DNA from: Thauera propionica
Lineage (GTDB): Bacteria > Pseudomonadota > Gammaproteobacteria > Burkholderiales > Rhodocyclaceae
DNA length: 64,000 bases
Assembly (NCBI RefSeq): GCF_002245655.1
Contig: NZ_NOIH01000003.1
Span: 310,001 to 374,000, forward strand
Direction: 5' to 3'
Shown: piece after piece, positions 26,543 through 35,357 of the stretch
Numbering within the stretch: position 1 is the first letter of the stretch
Layout: the number at the start of each line of letters is the position of its first letter
The notes under the pieces: model-generated
Database searches by the model: none
The model's input: only the letters and a program-made list of their open reading frames with translations
What the model was told of the DNA's origin: nothing
Program-made: the position numbers and the translations under genes

Positions 26543-27457
26543 TCAGCACTCCTCCGGCCAGTAGAGACGCATCGGGTTATCGACCAGCAGCTTGCGCTGC
26601 AGTTCGGCGGTCGGCGCGATGTGCGGGATGAAGTCGACCAGCAGGCCGTCGTCGGGCATGTGGTCCTTCAGGTTGGGGTGAGGCCAGTCGGTGCCCCACA
26701 GCACGCGGTCGGGGAACTGCTCGACGATGCGGCGGGCGAAGGGCACGACGTCCCGGTAGGCATGCTGCTCGCCGTCCAGCGCCTTGGGGCCGGTGACGGA
26801 CAGGCGCTCGGGGCAGCTGACCTTGGACCAGACGTTGGGGTTCTCGCGCATGAATTTCACGAACAGCTCGAACTCCGGCCCGTCGATCGGCTTGGAGACG
26901 TCCGGGCGGCCCATGTGATCGACGACCACGGTGGTGGGCAGCGCGGTGAAGAAGTCCCACAGCTCGGGCAGGTCGACCGCCTCGAAGTAGATCACCACGT
27001 GCCAGCCCAGCGGGGCGATGCGGTTGGCGATCTCGAGCAGTTCGTCCTTGGGCGTGAAGTCCACCAGGCGCTTGACGAAGTTGAAGCGCACGCCGCGCAC
27101 GCCGGCGGCGTGCAGATCCTGCAGTTCCTGGTCGGTGATGCTGCGGCGCACCGTGGCGACACCACGCGCCTTGCCGTTCGAGGCCTTGCACGCATCGACC
27201 ATGGCGCGGTTGTCGGCGCCGTGGCAGGTGGCCTGCACGACCACGTTACGGGCGAAGCCGAGGTGGTCGCGCAGCGCGAAGAGCTGCGCCTTGCTCGCGT
27301 CGCAGGGGGTGTACTTGCGTTCGGGGGCGTAGGGAAACTCCGCGCCGGGGCCGAACACGTGGCAGTGCGCATCCACCGCGCCGGCCGGCAGCGTGAAGCG
27401 GGGCTTGCTCGGGCCGGCGTACCAATCGAGCCAGCCGGGGGTCTTTTCGAATTGCAT
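26543..27457 (-). CDS. ligI: 2-Pyrone-4,6-dicarboxylate hydrolase
   Basis: Opens the lactone 2-pyrone-4,6-dicarboxylate to 4-oxalomesaconate. The 304-residue amidohydrolase-fold protein has His31 and His33 in VDAHCHVFGP, a RKYTP segment, VDHMGRP and the catalytic Asp257 in LWGTDWPHPN, matching LigI of Sphingobium. The family works without a metal. It lies between ligK and ligA in the operon; a 105-base gap precedes it. Confidence 0.95.
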   Translation of the reverse strand: MQFEKTPGWLDWYAGPSKPRFTLPAGAVDAHCHVFGPGAEFPYAPERKYTPCDASKAQLFALRDHLGFARNVVVQATCHGADNRAMVDACKASNGKARGVATVRRSITDQELQDLHAAGVRGVRFNFVKRLVDFTPKDELLEIANRIAPLGWHVVIYFEAVDLPELWDFFTALPTTVVVDHMGRPDVSKPIDGPEFELFVKFMRENPNVWSKVSCPERLSVTGPKALDGEQHAYRDVVPFARRIVEQFPDRVLWGTDWPHPNLKDHMPDDGLLVDFIPHIAPTAELQRKLLVDNPMRLYWPEEC

Positions 27458-27562
27458 GCGTGTCCTCTGGTGTTCTCTCTGTTATGGCTGGGGGTGGGGG
27501 CCGCCGGTGCGGTGCAGCCGGCGCCGGTCGGACCGTCCCTTTTTGTAGTCGGCGGCTGAACC

Positions 27563-28255
27563 TCAGTCGATGTACTTGAGGCCGGCTTTTTCCAGCGGCT
27601 CGCGCATCTTGTAGAGGTCGAGGCCGAGCACGCCGGCAGCGAACTTCTCGCGCTTCTCGCCTTCAAAGGACTCGCGCTTCTCGGCGGCATCGGCCACCTG
27701 CTGGGCGATGGCGGCGGGCACGACGACCACGCCGTCGACGTCGGCAATGACGACGTCACCCGGATTGACCAGCGCACCGGCGCACACCACCGGCACGTTC
27801 ACCGAGCCGAGCGTGGCCTTGATGGTGCCCTTGGCGTGGATGGCCTTGGCGAACACCGGGAAGCCCATCTGCTCGAGATCGGCCACGTCGCGTACGCCGC
27901 CATCGATGATCAGGCCGCGCGCGCCGCGCGCCTTGAACGAGGTGGCGAGCAGGTCGCCGAAGAAGCCGTCGGCGTTGTCGGTGGCGCACGCGGCGACGGC
28001 GACGTCGCCTTCCTGCAGCTGTTCGGCGGCGACGTGCATCATCCAGTTGTCGCCCGGCTGCAGCAGGATGGTGACGGCGGTGCCGCACATCCTGGCGCCG
28101 GTGTAGACCGGGCGCATGTAGGGCTTCATCAGGCCGACGCGGCCCATGGCCTCGTGGATGGTGGCGACGCCGAAGCGCGACAGCTTTTCGACCGCTGCCT
28201 TGTCGGCGCGGACGATGTTGCGCTTGACGATGCCGAGCTGGTTCAGTTGCGTCAT
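27563..28255 (-). CDS. ligK: 4-Carboxy-4-hydroxy-2-oxoadipate aldolase (HMG/CHA aldolase)
   Basis: Splits 4-carboxy-4-hydroxy-2-oxoadipate to pyruvate and oxaloacetate, the last step of the pathway. The 230-residue RraA-fold class II aldolase has the metal and catalytic segment IIDGGVRD (Arg122, Asp123) and GDNWMMHVA. It is preceded by ligJ at 14 bases, so it is in the operon. Confidence 0.94.
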   Translation of the reverse strand: MTQLNQLGIVKRNIVRADKAAVEKLSRFGVATIHEAMGRVGLMKPYMRPVYTGARMCGTAVTILLQPGDNWMMHVAAEQLQEGDVAVAACATDNADGFFGDLLATSFKARGARGLIIDGGVRDVADLEQMGFPVFAKAIHAKGTIKATLGSVNVPVVCAGALVNPGDVVIADVDGVVVVPAAIAQQVADAAEKRESFEGEKREKFAAGVLGLDLYKMREPLEKAGLKYID

Positions 28256-28269
28256 CTTCCCCTCTCCTC

Positions 28270-29295
28270 TTACAGGCCCTTGGCCTTCAGCGCGGCATCC
28301 AGGCGCGAATACACGCGGCGGGCGTTGCCTTCGTAGATCATGTGGCGCTCTTCGGCGGTCAGGTTGGCGCTTTCAATGTAGCGCTTGGTGTCGTCGTAGT
28401 AATGGCCGGTCTCGGGGTCGATGCCACGCACCGCACCGATCATCTCGGAGGCGAACAGCACGTTCTTGACCGGGATGACCTTGGTCAGCAGGTCGATGCC
28501 GGGCTGGTGGTACACGCAGGTATCGAAGTAGATGTTGTTCAGCAGGTGCTCGGTGAGCAGCGGCTTCTTCAGTTCCTGCGCCAGGCCGCGGAAACGGCCC
28601 CAGTGGTAGGGTGCCGCGCCGCCGCCGTGCGGAATCACGAACTTCAGCGTCGGGAAGTCCTTGAACAGGTCGCTGGTAAGGCACTGCATGAAGGCGGTCG
28701 TATCCGCGTTGAGGTAGTGCGCGCCGGTGGTGTGGAAGCAGGCGTTGCAGCTGGTCGACACGTGCACCATGGCCGGGATGTCGAGCTCGACCATCTTCTC
28801 GTAGATGGGGTACCAGTGACGGTCGTGCAGCGGCGGGCTGGTCCAGTGGCCGCCGGAGGGGTCCGGGTTCAGGTTGATGCCGACGAAACCGTATTCATTG
28901 ACGCACTTCTCGATCTCGGGGATGCAGGTCTTCGGGTCGACACCGGGCGACTGCGGCAGCATGGCGGCGCCGATGAAGTGGTCCGGAAACAGCTGCGAGA
29001 CGCGATAGCACAGCTCGTTGCAGATCGCCGACCAGGTCGCGCTGGTGTTGAAGTCGCCGATGTGGTGGGCCATGAAGCTGGCGCGCGGCGAGAAGATCGT
29101 CAGGTCCGAGCCGCGCTCCTTCATCAGGCGCAGCTGGTTCTTCTCGATGGTCTCGCGCAGTTCGTCATCGCTGATCTTCAGGTCGGAGACCTTGGGCGCG
29201 ACCGAGGGGTCCTTCAGGCCGGCGATCTGCTGGTTGCGCCAGTCTTCCAGCGCCTTCGGCGCAGTCGTGTAGTGACCGTGGATGTCGATGATCAT
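28270..29295 (-). CDS. ligJ: 4-Oxalomesaconate hydratase
   Basis: Adds water to 4-oxalomesaconate to give 4-carboxy-4-hydroxy-2-oxoadipate. The 341-residue amidohydrolase-superfamily enzyme has zinc ligands His6 and His8 in MIIDIHGHY, His178 (MVHVS), His223 (IPHGGG) and Glu284 ([11 protein letters not shown]), the same positions as in Sphingobium LigJ. Its start overlaps the galD stop by four bases. A longer open frame upstream is inside galD and is not used. Confidence 0.95.
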   Translation of the reverse strand: MIIDIHGHYTTAPKALEDWRNQQIAGLKDPSVAPKVSDLKISDDELRETIEKNQLRLMKERGSDLTIFSPRASFMAHHIGDFNTSATWSAICNELCYRVSQLFPDHFIGAAMLPQSPGVDPKTCIPEIEKCVNEYGFVGINLNPDPSGGHWTSPPLHDRHWYPIYEKMVELDIPAMVHVSTSCNACFHTTGAHYLNADTTAFMQCLTSDLFKDFPTLKFVIPHGGGAAPYHWGRFRGLAQELKKPLLTEHLLNNIYFDTCVYHQPGIDLLTKVIPVKNVLFASEMIGAVRGIDPETGHYYDDTKRYIESANLTAEERHMIYEGNARRVYSRLDAALKAKGL

Positions 29296-30383
29296 TGCTT
29301 GTCTCCTTTCCAGATGGATGCCGGCACCATGACTTCGCCGCGCATGATGAGGCGAGCGGTGCGCAACAGCGCAGCGCGGGTAACGTTTTGCGGATCGGCC
29401 GGGTCCAGCGCCAGCTCGACCGAGAACTCGCCCGTGGGGTGCTCCACCGACACGGTGCGCGCCAGACCTTCGGGCACCACGGCGATGCCTTCGGTGGTCG
29501 AGCCGCGCAGCACGCAGGCCGTGCCGACCGTCACCGCGGCAAGCACGCCGATGGCGTCGTGGCAGACGTGCGGGATGAAGCTGCGCGTGGTCAGGCTGCC
29601 GCCGTCGCGCGGCGGCGCCACCAGCGTCATCTTGGGGTAGTTCTTGGCGCTCACGTCGCCCAGGCCCATCGCATGGCCGCACGCGATTCGCAGGCGTTCG
29701 ATGCGCGCCTTGAGTTCGGTGTCGGCGTTCAGCTCGGCCACGCTCTCGTAGCCGGTACGGCCGACGTCGGCGGCGCGGAAGATCACCAGCGGCATGCCGT
29801 TGTCGATGCAGGTCACCTCGACGCCATCGATGACATCGCGCACCTTGCCGGTGGGCAGCAGGCCGGAACAGACCGAACCTGCGGTATCAAGAAAATTGAT
29901 CTTGATCGGCGCCGAGCTACCCGGTACACCGTCGATGCGGGCGTCACCCTCGTAGCTCACCCGACCACCGGGGGTCTGCACGGTGATGTCGCAGGCCATG
30001 CCGGTATTGAGGGTCAGCACGCGGAAAGTCGATTCCTCGCCCTGCGCGCGGACCATGCCCGTCTCGAGCGCGAAGGGCACGACGGCCGCCAGCATGTTGC
30101 CGCAGTTGGGCGTGGTGTCGACCGTGTCCTTTTCGGGCTGCAGCTGCGCGAACAGGAAGTCCAGATCCACGCCCGGCCGGGAGCCGGGGCGCACGATACC
30201 GACCTTGCTCGTCAGCGGACTGGCGCCGCCCAGACCGTCGATCTGACGGCGGTCGGGTGACCCCATCACGGCAAGCAGGACTCGATCGCGCGTCGCGACA
30301 TCCGCAGGCAGATCGCTTTCCCGGAAGAACGGGCCTCGCGAAGTGCCGCCGCGCATGAACAGGGTGGGAATGGGTGTTTGCAT
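29292..30383 (-). CDS. galD: 4-Oxalomesaconate tautomerase / isomerase (PrpF fold)
   Basis: Shifts the double bond or tautomer of 4-oxalomesaconate so that LigJ can hydrate it. The 363-residue PrpF-family protein (GalD/LigU group) begins PTLFMRGGTSRGPFF and carries GGASPLTSK with Lys60 and TPNCGNM with Cys94, likely acid/base residues in this fold. It is the first gene of the lig operon and diverges from the LysR gene at 30495. The choice between tautomerase (GalD) and isomerase (LigU) naming cannot be made from sequence. Confidence 0.92.
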   Translation of the reverse strand: MQTPIPTLFMRGGTSRGPFFRESDLPADVATRDRVLLAVMGSPDRRQIDGLGGASPLTSKVGIVRPGSRPGVDLDFLFAQLQPEKDTVDTTPNCGNMLAAVVPFALETGMVRAQGEESTFRVLTLNTGMACDITVQTPGGRVSYEGDARIDGVPGSSAPIKINFLDTAGSVCSGLLPTGKVRDVIDGVEVTCIDNGMPLVIFRAADVGRTGYESVAELNADTELKARIERLRIACGHAMGLGDVSAKNYPKMTLVAPPRDGGSLTTRSFIPHVCHDAIGVLAAVTVGTACVLRGSTTEGIAVVPEGLARTVSVEHPTGEFSVELALDPADPQNVTRAALLRTARLIMRGEVMVPASIWKGDKQ

Positions 30384-30431
30384 GCCGCCAATTCTGGAAC
30401 CACCCCCCTCTGTTCAATAGGGTGGACTGAC

Positions 30432-30459
30432 TCTATCTGCTATCGCATTTTGATATAGA
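30432..30459. promoter_or_regulatory. LysR-type operator candidate in the lig promoter region
   Basis: This AT-rich element lies in the 111-base gap between divergent galD and LysR. It has an outer dyad TCTAT (30432-30436) / ATAGA (30455-30459) and an inner TATC/GATA pair. Its left part, TCTATCTGCTATCGCATTT, is nearly identical to the element upstream of the chemoreceptor at 15459. It is the best candidate for the LysR binding site of the lig operon. Confidence 0.55.
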
Positions 30460-30494
30460 ATCATAGAAGGGATAATAAATAGCGTCGATCGGAA

Positions 30495-31400
30495 ATGGAT
30501 ATCAAGCAGATCGAGTACTTCGTCCACGTCGCCGAACTGGGCAGCTTCACCCGTGCCTCCATCGCGCTGGACATCGCGCAGCCGGCACTCAGCCGGCAGA
30601 TCCGCCAGCTCGAGATCGAACTGCGCCAGCCGCTGCTGCTGCGCAATGGACGCGGCGTGACGACCACCGAGGCCGGCAAGATCCTGCTCGAACACGGCCG
30701 CGGCGTGCTGCACCAGATCGAGCGTGTCCGCGAGGAGCTGGCGCGCGCGCGCGGCGGGGAGGTCGGGCGGGTGGCGGTGGGCATGCCCCCCAGCGTCTCG
30801 CGCGTACTCACGGTGCCGCTGACGCATGCCTTCCGCGAACTGATGCCCGACGCCATCCTGTCGATCAACGAGGGCCTGTCCTTCACGATGCAGGAATCGG
30901 TGATCCAGGGCCGCCTCGACATCGCGCTGCTCTATCAGGCCCGGCCTTCGCCCGACCTCGAAATCCATCCCCTGCTGTCGCAATCGCTCCACCTGTTGCA
31001 GGCCAGGCGGCAGACCAGCGAAACCGGCCCGGTGAGCCTGCGCGAGGTGGCCAGGCTGCCGCTCATCCTGCCTGGCCGCCCGAATGCGATCAGGATGATC
31101 GTTGAGACCGAGATGCAGCGACTCGGCCTGCAGCCTCACATCACCATCGAGGCGGAGGCCACGCCGGCCATCCTCGACCTGGTTGCGGACGGACTCGGCT
31201 CCGGCATCCTCCCTGCCAGCGCATTCGACGCCCATTCGCCGCGACTGCAGAACGATCTCGTGCTGCGGTCGATCCGCGACCCCGGCCTGCTGACACATCT
31301 GTCATGGGCCGTCAGCGCACGGCGCCCGATGACCCAGGTGCAGCGCAATCTGATCGAGCTCATCGAGTCGAAGGTCAGGGAGCTGATCACGCCGGCGTGA
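30495..31400 (+). CDS. LysR-type regulator of the lig operon
   Basis: A 301-residue LysR regulator with an N-terminal helix-turn-helix (GSFTRASIALDIAQPALSRQ, about 16-35) and an effector domain. It is transcribed away from galD and the whole protocatechuate operon, as LigR and PmdR-type activators are. The likely inducer is protocatechuate or a pathway intermediate. An ATG at 30495 gives the standard start. Confidence 0.92.
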   Translation: MDIKQIEYFVHVAELGSFTRASIALDIAQPALSRQIRQLEIELRQPLLLRNGRGVTTTEAGKILLEHGRGVLHQIERVREELARARGGEVGRVAVGMPPSVSRVLTVPLTHAFRELMPDAILSINEGLSFTMQESVIQGRLDIALLYQARPSPDLEIHPLLSQSLHLLQARRQTSETGPVSLREVARLPLILPGRPNAIRMIVETEMQRLGLQPHITIEAEATPAILDLVADGLGSGILPASAFDAHSPRLQNDLVLRSIRDPGLLTHLSWAVSARRPMTQVQRNLIELIESKVRELITPA

Positions 31401-31539
31401 GAACCGCGCCGCGCGCCGCCTCGGGCCAGCCCGCATCACGACGGCCCACGACCGACCCATCCCGCAACCCGAAGAACGCTGGCGACACCGGCCTGGCGCG
31501 CATGCACCAGGCCAGACCACGTCATGGACACACCCCCAC

Positions 31540-32745
31540 ATGACCGACACACGACACCCCACCCCGCGCGACGCCCGTCTGCTCCTGATCCTCGCCGGCA
31601 TCCTGCTGATCGCCGCCAACCTGCGCGCACCGATCACCGGACTGCCGCCGCTGCTGCCGATCCTGCAGCCCGCCCTCGACCTCGACACCACCTTGGCAGG
31701 CCTGCTCACCACGCTGCCGCTGCTTGCCTTCGCGTTCATCTCGCCGCTGGCACCGCGCCTTGCGCGCCGCACCGGCCTCGAAGCCGTGCTGTTCGCCGCA
31801 CTGGTACTGATCGCGGGCGGCATCGCCCTGCGTTCACTCGGGCCGCAGTGGAGTCTCTTCGCCGGCACGGCGGCGATCGGCATCGGCATCGCGCTCGGCA
31901 ACGTCTTGCTGCCGAGCCTGATCAAGCGCGACTTCCCCACCCGCATCCCCAGCATGACCGGCGCCTATGCGTTGACGATGGGCGTGGCGGCGGCCCTGGC
32001 CTCGGCGACGATGACGCCGCTGGCGACCCGTTTCGGACTCGGCTGGGACGGCGCGCTGGCGACGATGATCGTGCTGCCGCTCGCGGCGCTCGCCGTCTGG
32101 TGGACGCGCCTGTCCGGCCGGCACAATCCGGCCGCGATGACGACTGCCGGGACTCGCGCCGCGCCGGTATGGACATCGGCGCTCGCCTGGCAGGTCACCC
32201 TGTTCATGGGCTTGAATTCCTTCGTGTACTACGTGATCGTCGGCTGGCTGCCCACGATCCTGCTCGCGCACGGCCATTCGGCCACCGGCGCCGGATCGCT
32301 GCACGGCCTGATGCAACTCGCATCGGCCGTCCCGGGCCTGCTGCTTGGCCCGCTGATCCAGCGCAGCCGCAACCAGAAGGCGATCGCGGTCGCGGTGTCG
32401 CTGCTGATCGTGCTGGCGCTCGGCGGGCTGTTGGCGCACCCGTCACTGGCAACGCTGTGGGTGGTTTGCTTCGGCTTCGGCGCCGGCGCCGGCGTGACGC
32501 TGAGCCTGATGTTCATGGGCCTGCGCACGCGCAGCCCCGAGCAGGCCGCTGCCCTTTCAGGCATGGCGCAGTGCATCGGTTATCTGCTGGCGGCCAGTGG
32601 CCCGCCACTGATCGGCTGGATGCACGACGCCGCCGGCAGCTGGGACGTACCGCTGGCCGGCTGCCTCGCGCTCGCCCTCGTCATGGCCGTATTCGGCTTG
32701 CTTTCGGGCCGCGACCGGCAGATCCACGATACCAGGCCCGTCTGA
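31540..32745 (+). CDS. MFS transporter, CynX/NimT (cyanate/nitroimidazole) group
   Basis: A 401-residue major facilitator protein with about twelve hydrophobic helices. The start (LLILAGILLIAANLRAPITGLPPLLPIL) with its NLRAP motif and the later NSFVYYVIVGWLPTIL are typical of the CynX/NimT subfamily. It stands alone, 139 bases after the LysR gene and convergent with the acyl-CoA dehydrogenase. The substrate is unknown. The 139-base gap shows no clear signals. Confidence 0.88.
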   Translation: MTDTRHPTPRDARLLLILAGILLIAANLRAPITGLPPLLPILQPALDLDTTLAGLLTTLPLLAFAFISPLAPRLARRTGLEAVLFAALVLIAGGIALRSLGPQWSLFAGTAAIGIGIALGNVLLPSLIKRDFPTRIPSMTGAYALTMGVAAALASATMTPLATRFGLGWDGALATMIVLPLAALAVWWTRLSGRHNPAAMTTAGTRAAPVWTSALAWQVTLFMGLNSFVYYVIVGWLPTILLAHGHSATGAGSLHGLMQLASAVPGLLLGPLIQRSRNQKAIAVAVSLLIVLALGGLLAHPSLATLWVVCFGFGAGAGVTLSLMFMGLRTRSPEQAAALSGMAQCIGYLLAASGPPLIGWMHDAAGSWDVPLAGCLALALVMAVFGLLSGRDRQIHDTRPV

Positions 32746-32759
32746 CGATCGCGCCGCAG

Positions 32760-32791
32760 GACGGGCGGGGCGCCATGCCGCCGCGCCCGTC
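32760..32791. terminator. Stem-loop between convergent MFS and acyl-CoA dehydrogenase genes
   Basis: GACGGGCG (32760-32767) pairs with CGCCCGTC (32784-32791), with further GC pairing inside. It occupies the 54-base convergent gap and may stop transcription from both sides. No T run follows. Confidence 0.4.
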
Positions 32792-32799
32792 CCTCGGCA

Positions 32800-33933
32800 T
32801 CAAGCTGCCAGCGCGCGCCCGATCACCAGCTTCTGGATGTCGCTGGCGCCTTCGTAGATCTGGCACACGCGCACGTCGCGGTAGATGCGCTCGACCGGGA
32901 AGTCGGTGACGTAGCCGTAGCCGCCATGAACCTGGATGGCGTCCGAGCACACGCGCTCGGCCATCTCGGAGGCAAACAGCTTGGCCATCGAGGCTTCCTT
33001 GAGGCACGGCCGGCCGGCGTCCTTCAGGCTGGCGGCGTGCCACACGAGCTGGCGCGCGGCTTCGAGCTGGGTCGCCATGTCGGCGAGGCGGAAGTTCACC
33101 GCCTGATGCTCGAAGATCGGCTTGCCGAAGCTCTCGCGCTCCTGCGCATACTTCACCGCCGCTTCCAGCGCGGCGCGGGCCATGCCCAGGCACTGGGCAG
33201 CGATGCCTATGCGGCCGGCCTCGAGGTTCGACAGCGCGATCCTGTAGCCCTCGCCTTCCGCACCGATCACCGAGTCAGCCGGGATGCGGCAGTTCTCGAA
33301 CAGGATCTGGGTGGTGTCGGAGGCCTTCTGGCCCATCTTCTCCTCGATGCGGCCTACCTGATAACCCGGCGCGTTCGCCGGCACCAGGAAGCAGGTGATC
33401 CCCTTCTTGCCGGCGGCCTTGTCGGTCACCGCGAACACGATGGCGACATCGGCGTGCTTGCCGGTGGTGATGAACTGCTTGACGCCGTTCAGCACCCACT
33501 CGTTACCTTCGCGCACCGCGGAAGTGCGGATGGCCGACGCATCCGAGCCCACGTGCGGCTCGGTAAGGCAGAAGCAGCCGAGCTTCTCGCCACGGGCGAG
33601 CGGCTTCAGCCAGGCTTCCTTCTGCGCATCGGTGCCGAAGCGGTTGATGATCCCGCAGGGCAGCGAGTTCTGCACGCTGACGATGGTCGACGTGGCACCG
33701 TCGCCGGCCGCGATCTCTTCCAGCGTCAGCACCAGGCTCATGTAGTCCATGCCGGCCCCGCCCCACTCCTCCGGCACCACCATGCCGAGCGCACCGAGTT
33801 CGGCAAGCTCGTTCAGCGCCTCGCGCGGGAAGGTGTGGTTGCGGTCCCATTCGGCGGCGAAGGGGGCCAGGCGCTCCTGCGCGAAGGCGCGCATCGAGTC
33901 GCGGATGAGTTCCTGTTCCTGGGTCAGAATCAT
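32800..33933 (-). CDS. Acyl-CoA dehydrogenase
   Basis: A 377-residue flavoenzyme that introduces the alpha-beta double bond into an acyl-CoA. Family signatures are [14 protein letters not shown] and [16 protein letters not shown] with the catalytic Glu in the latter. The ATG at 33933 is used; twelve further in-frame codons upstream lie across an inverted repeat. Short-chain or branched-chain specificity is likely from the catalytic Glu position. It is 176 bases downstream of the thiolase gene on the same strand, across a structured spacer with its own inverted repeat. Confidence 0.92.
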   Translation of the reverse strand: MILTQEQELIRDSMRAFAQERLAPFAAEWDRNHTFPREALNELAELGALGMVVPEEWGGAGMDYMSLVLTLEEIAAGDGATSTIVSVQNSLPCGIINRFGTDAQKEAWLKPLARGEKLGCFCLTEPHVGSDASAIRTSAVREGNEWVLNGVKQFITTGKHADVAIVFAVTDKAAGKKGITCFLVPANAPGYQVGRIEEKMGQKASDTTQILFENCRIPADSVIGAEGEGYRIALSNLEAGRIGIAAQCLGMARAALEAAVKYAQERESFGKPIFEHQAVNFRLADMATQLEAARQLVWHAASLKDAGRPCLKEASMAKLFASEMAERVCSDAIQVHGGYGYVTDFPVERIYRDVRVCQIYEGASDIQKLVIGRALAA

Positions 33934-33947
33934 GATGAAACCTCTAC

Positions 33948-33968
33948 TGGAACGGACGCACCGTTCCA
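33948..33968. promoter_or_regulatory. Perfect inverted repeat before the acyl-CoA dehydrogenase
   Basis: TGGAACGG and CCGTTCCA form a perfect eight-base dyad with a five-base spacer, 15 bases before the ATG. This is the form of a TetR-type operator and the position suggests repression. No TetR gene is in the window. An mRNA hairpin near the ribosome site is the alternative. Confidence 0.42.
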
Positions 33969-34006
33969 TTGCTCGTCAATATGCGACACGGCCAAGCCGG
34001 CCGCGT

Positions 34007-34080
34007 CGGGGGTTCGTGAAGCCGCCGAGGACTGTCCGAGCCCGCAGGGCGAGTTCCGCAGGCTGCGGAACGAACCCCCG
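34007..34080. repeat. Composite palindromic element between thiolase and acyl-CoA dehydrogenase
   Basis: An outer ten-base pair of arms CGGGGGTTCG (34007-34016) and CGAACCCCCG (34071-34080) encloses a perfect TTCCGCA/TGCGGAA hairpin (34054-34070). The architecture resembles REP or BIME-type elements that sit between genes. Only one copy was noticed in the window. It could also end the thiolase transcript. Confidence 0.42.
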
Positions 34081-34109
34081 GCGCGGCTGGCGGTTCAAAG
34101 CACAGGCAA

Positions 34110-35321
34110 TCAGCCGCCGCAGCCCACCGAGGCCTCGACCTCGATCGCCATCGCCGTCGCCTCGCCGCCACCGATGCACAGGCTGGCGACACCGCGCTTG
34201 AGGCCGCGCTTGCGCAGCGCGCCGATCAGCGAGACCAAGATGCGCGCACCCGAGGCGCCGATCGGATGGCCCAGCGCGCAGGCGCCGCCATTGACGTTGA
34301 CCTTGTCGTGCGCCAGCTTCATTTCGTGCATCGCCGCCATGGTGACGACCGCGAAGGCCTCGTTGATCTCCCACAGATCGACGTCGTCGGTCGACCAGCC
34401 GGCCTTCGCCAGCACCTTCTGCATCGCGCCCACCGGGGCCGTCGTGAACCAGGCCGGCTCCTGCGCATGGGTGGCGTGGCCGACGATGGTCGCGACCGGC
34501 TTGAGGCCCAGCTTGTCGGCGGTGGACTTGCGCATCAGCACCAGCGCCGCGGCGCCGTCCGAAATCGAGCTCGAGTTGGCCGGCGTGACCGTACCGTCCT
34601 TCTTGAACGCGGGCTTCAGGCCCGGGATCTTGTCGATCTGCGCCTTCAGCGGCTGCTCGTCCTTGTCGACGACGACGTCGCCCTTGCGGCCCGACACGGT
34701 GACCGGCACCACTTCCCAGGTGAAGTCGCCGTTGTTGATCGCGGCCTGCGCGCGGGTGGTCGAGGCGATGGCGAATTCGTCCTGCGCCTGGCGGCTGAAG
34801 CTGAAGTGGCTGGCGCACTCCTCGGCGAAGGTGCCCATCAGGCGGCCCTTGTTCTCCTTGGAGTAGCTGTCTTCCAGGCCGTCGAGGAACATGTGGTCGA
34901 ACATCTGGCCGTGACCGAGGCGATAACCGCCGCGCGCCTTGGGCAGCAGGTAGGGCGCGTTGGACATGGATTCCATGCCGCCGGCGACCATCACCTCGTT
35001 GCTGCCTGCCAGGATCAGGTCGTGGGCCAGCATGGTGGCCTTCATGCCCGAACCGCACACCTTGTTGATGGTGGTGCAGCCGGCCGACAGCGGCAGGCCC
35101 GCGCCGAGCGCGGCCTGGCGGGCGGGCGCCTGGCCCAGACCGGCGGGCAGCACGCAACCCATGATAACTTCCTCGACCTGCTCGGGCTTGAGGCCGGCGC
35201 GCTCGACCGCCGACTTGATGGCGATTGCGCCGAGCTGCGGCGTGGTCAGGCTGGACAGTTCGCCCTGGAAACCGCCCAGCGGGGTGCGGGCGACGGAAAC
35301 GATGACGACGGGATCGGACAT
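34110..35321 (-). CDS. Acetyl-CoA C-acetyltransferase (thiolase)
   Basis: A 403-residue thiolase that joins or splits acetyl-CoA units. It has the acyl-binding Cys in INKVCGSGMK, the NEAF motif, catalytic His in GGACALGHPIGASGAR and the second Cys in SLCIGGGEA. It may serve beta-oxidation with the acyl-CoA dehydrogenase, or make acetoacetyl-CoA for PHA, since phaC is a few kb away. It follows the carbonic anhydrase fusion by 36 bases on the same strand. Confidence 0.93.
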   Translation of the reverse strand: MSDPVVIVSVARTPLGGFQGELSSLTTPQLGAIAIKSAVERAGLKPEQVEEVIMGCVLPAGLGQAPARQAALGAGLPLSAGCTTINKVCGSGMKATMLAHDLILAGSNEVMVAGGMESMSNAPYLLPKARGGYRLGHGQMFDHMFLDGLEDSYSKENKGRLMGTFAEECASHFSFSRQAQDEFAIASTTRAQAAINNGDFTWEVVPVTVSGRKGDVVVDKDEQPLKAQIDKIPGLKPAFKKDGTVTPANSSSISDGAAALVLMRKSTADKLGLKPVATIVGHATHAQEPAWFTTAPVGAMQKVLAKAGWSTDDVDLWEINEAFAVVTMAAMHEMKLAHDKVNVNGGACALGHPIGASGARILVSLIGALRKRGLKRGVASLCIGGGEATAMAIEVEASVGCGG

Positions 35322-35357
35322 GCGGTTCTCCTGTTGAATCGGTGTTGTGGGTTGCGC

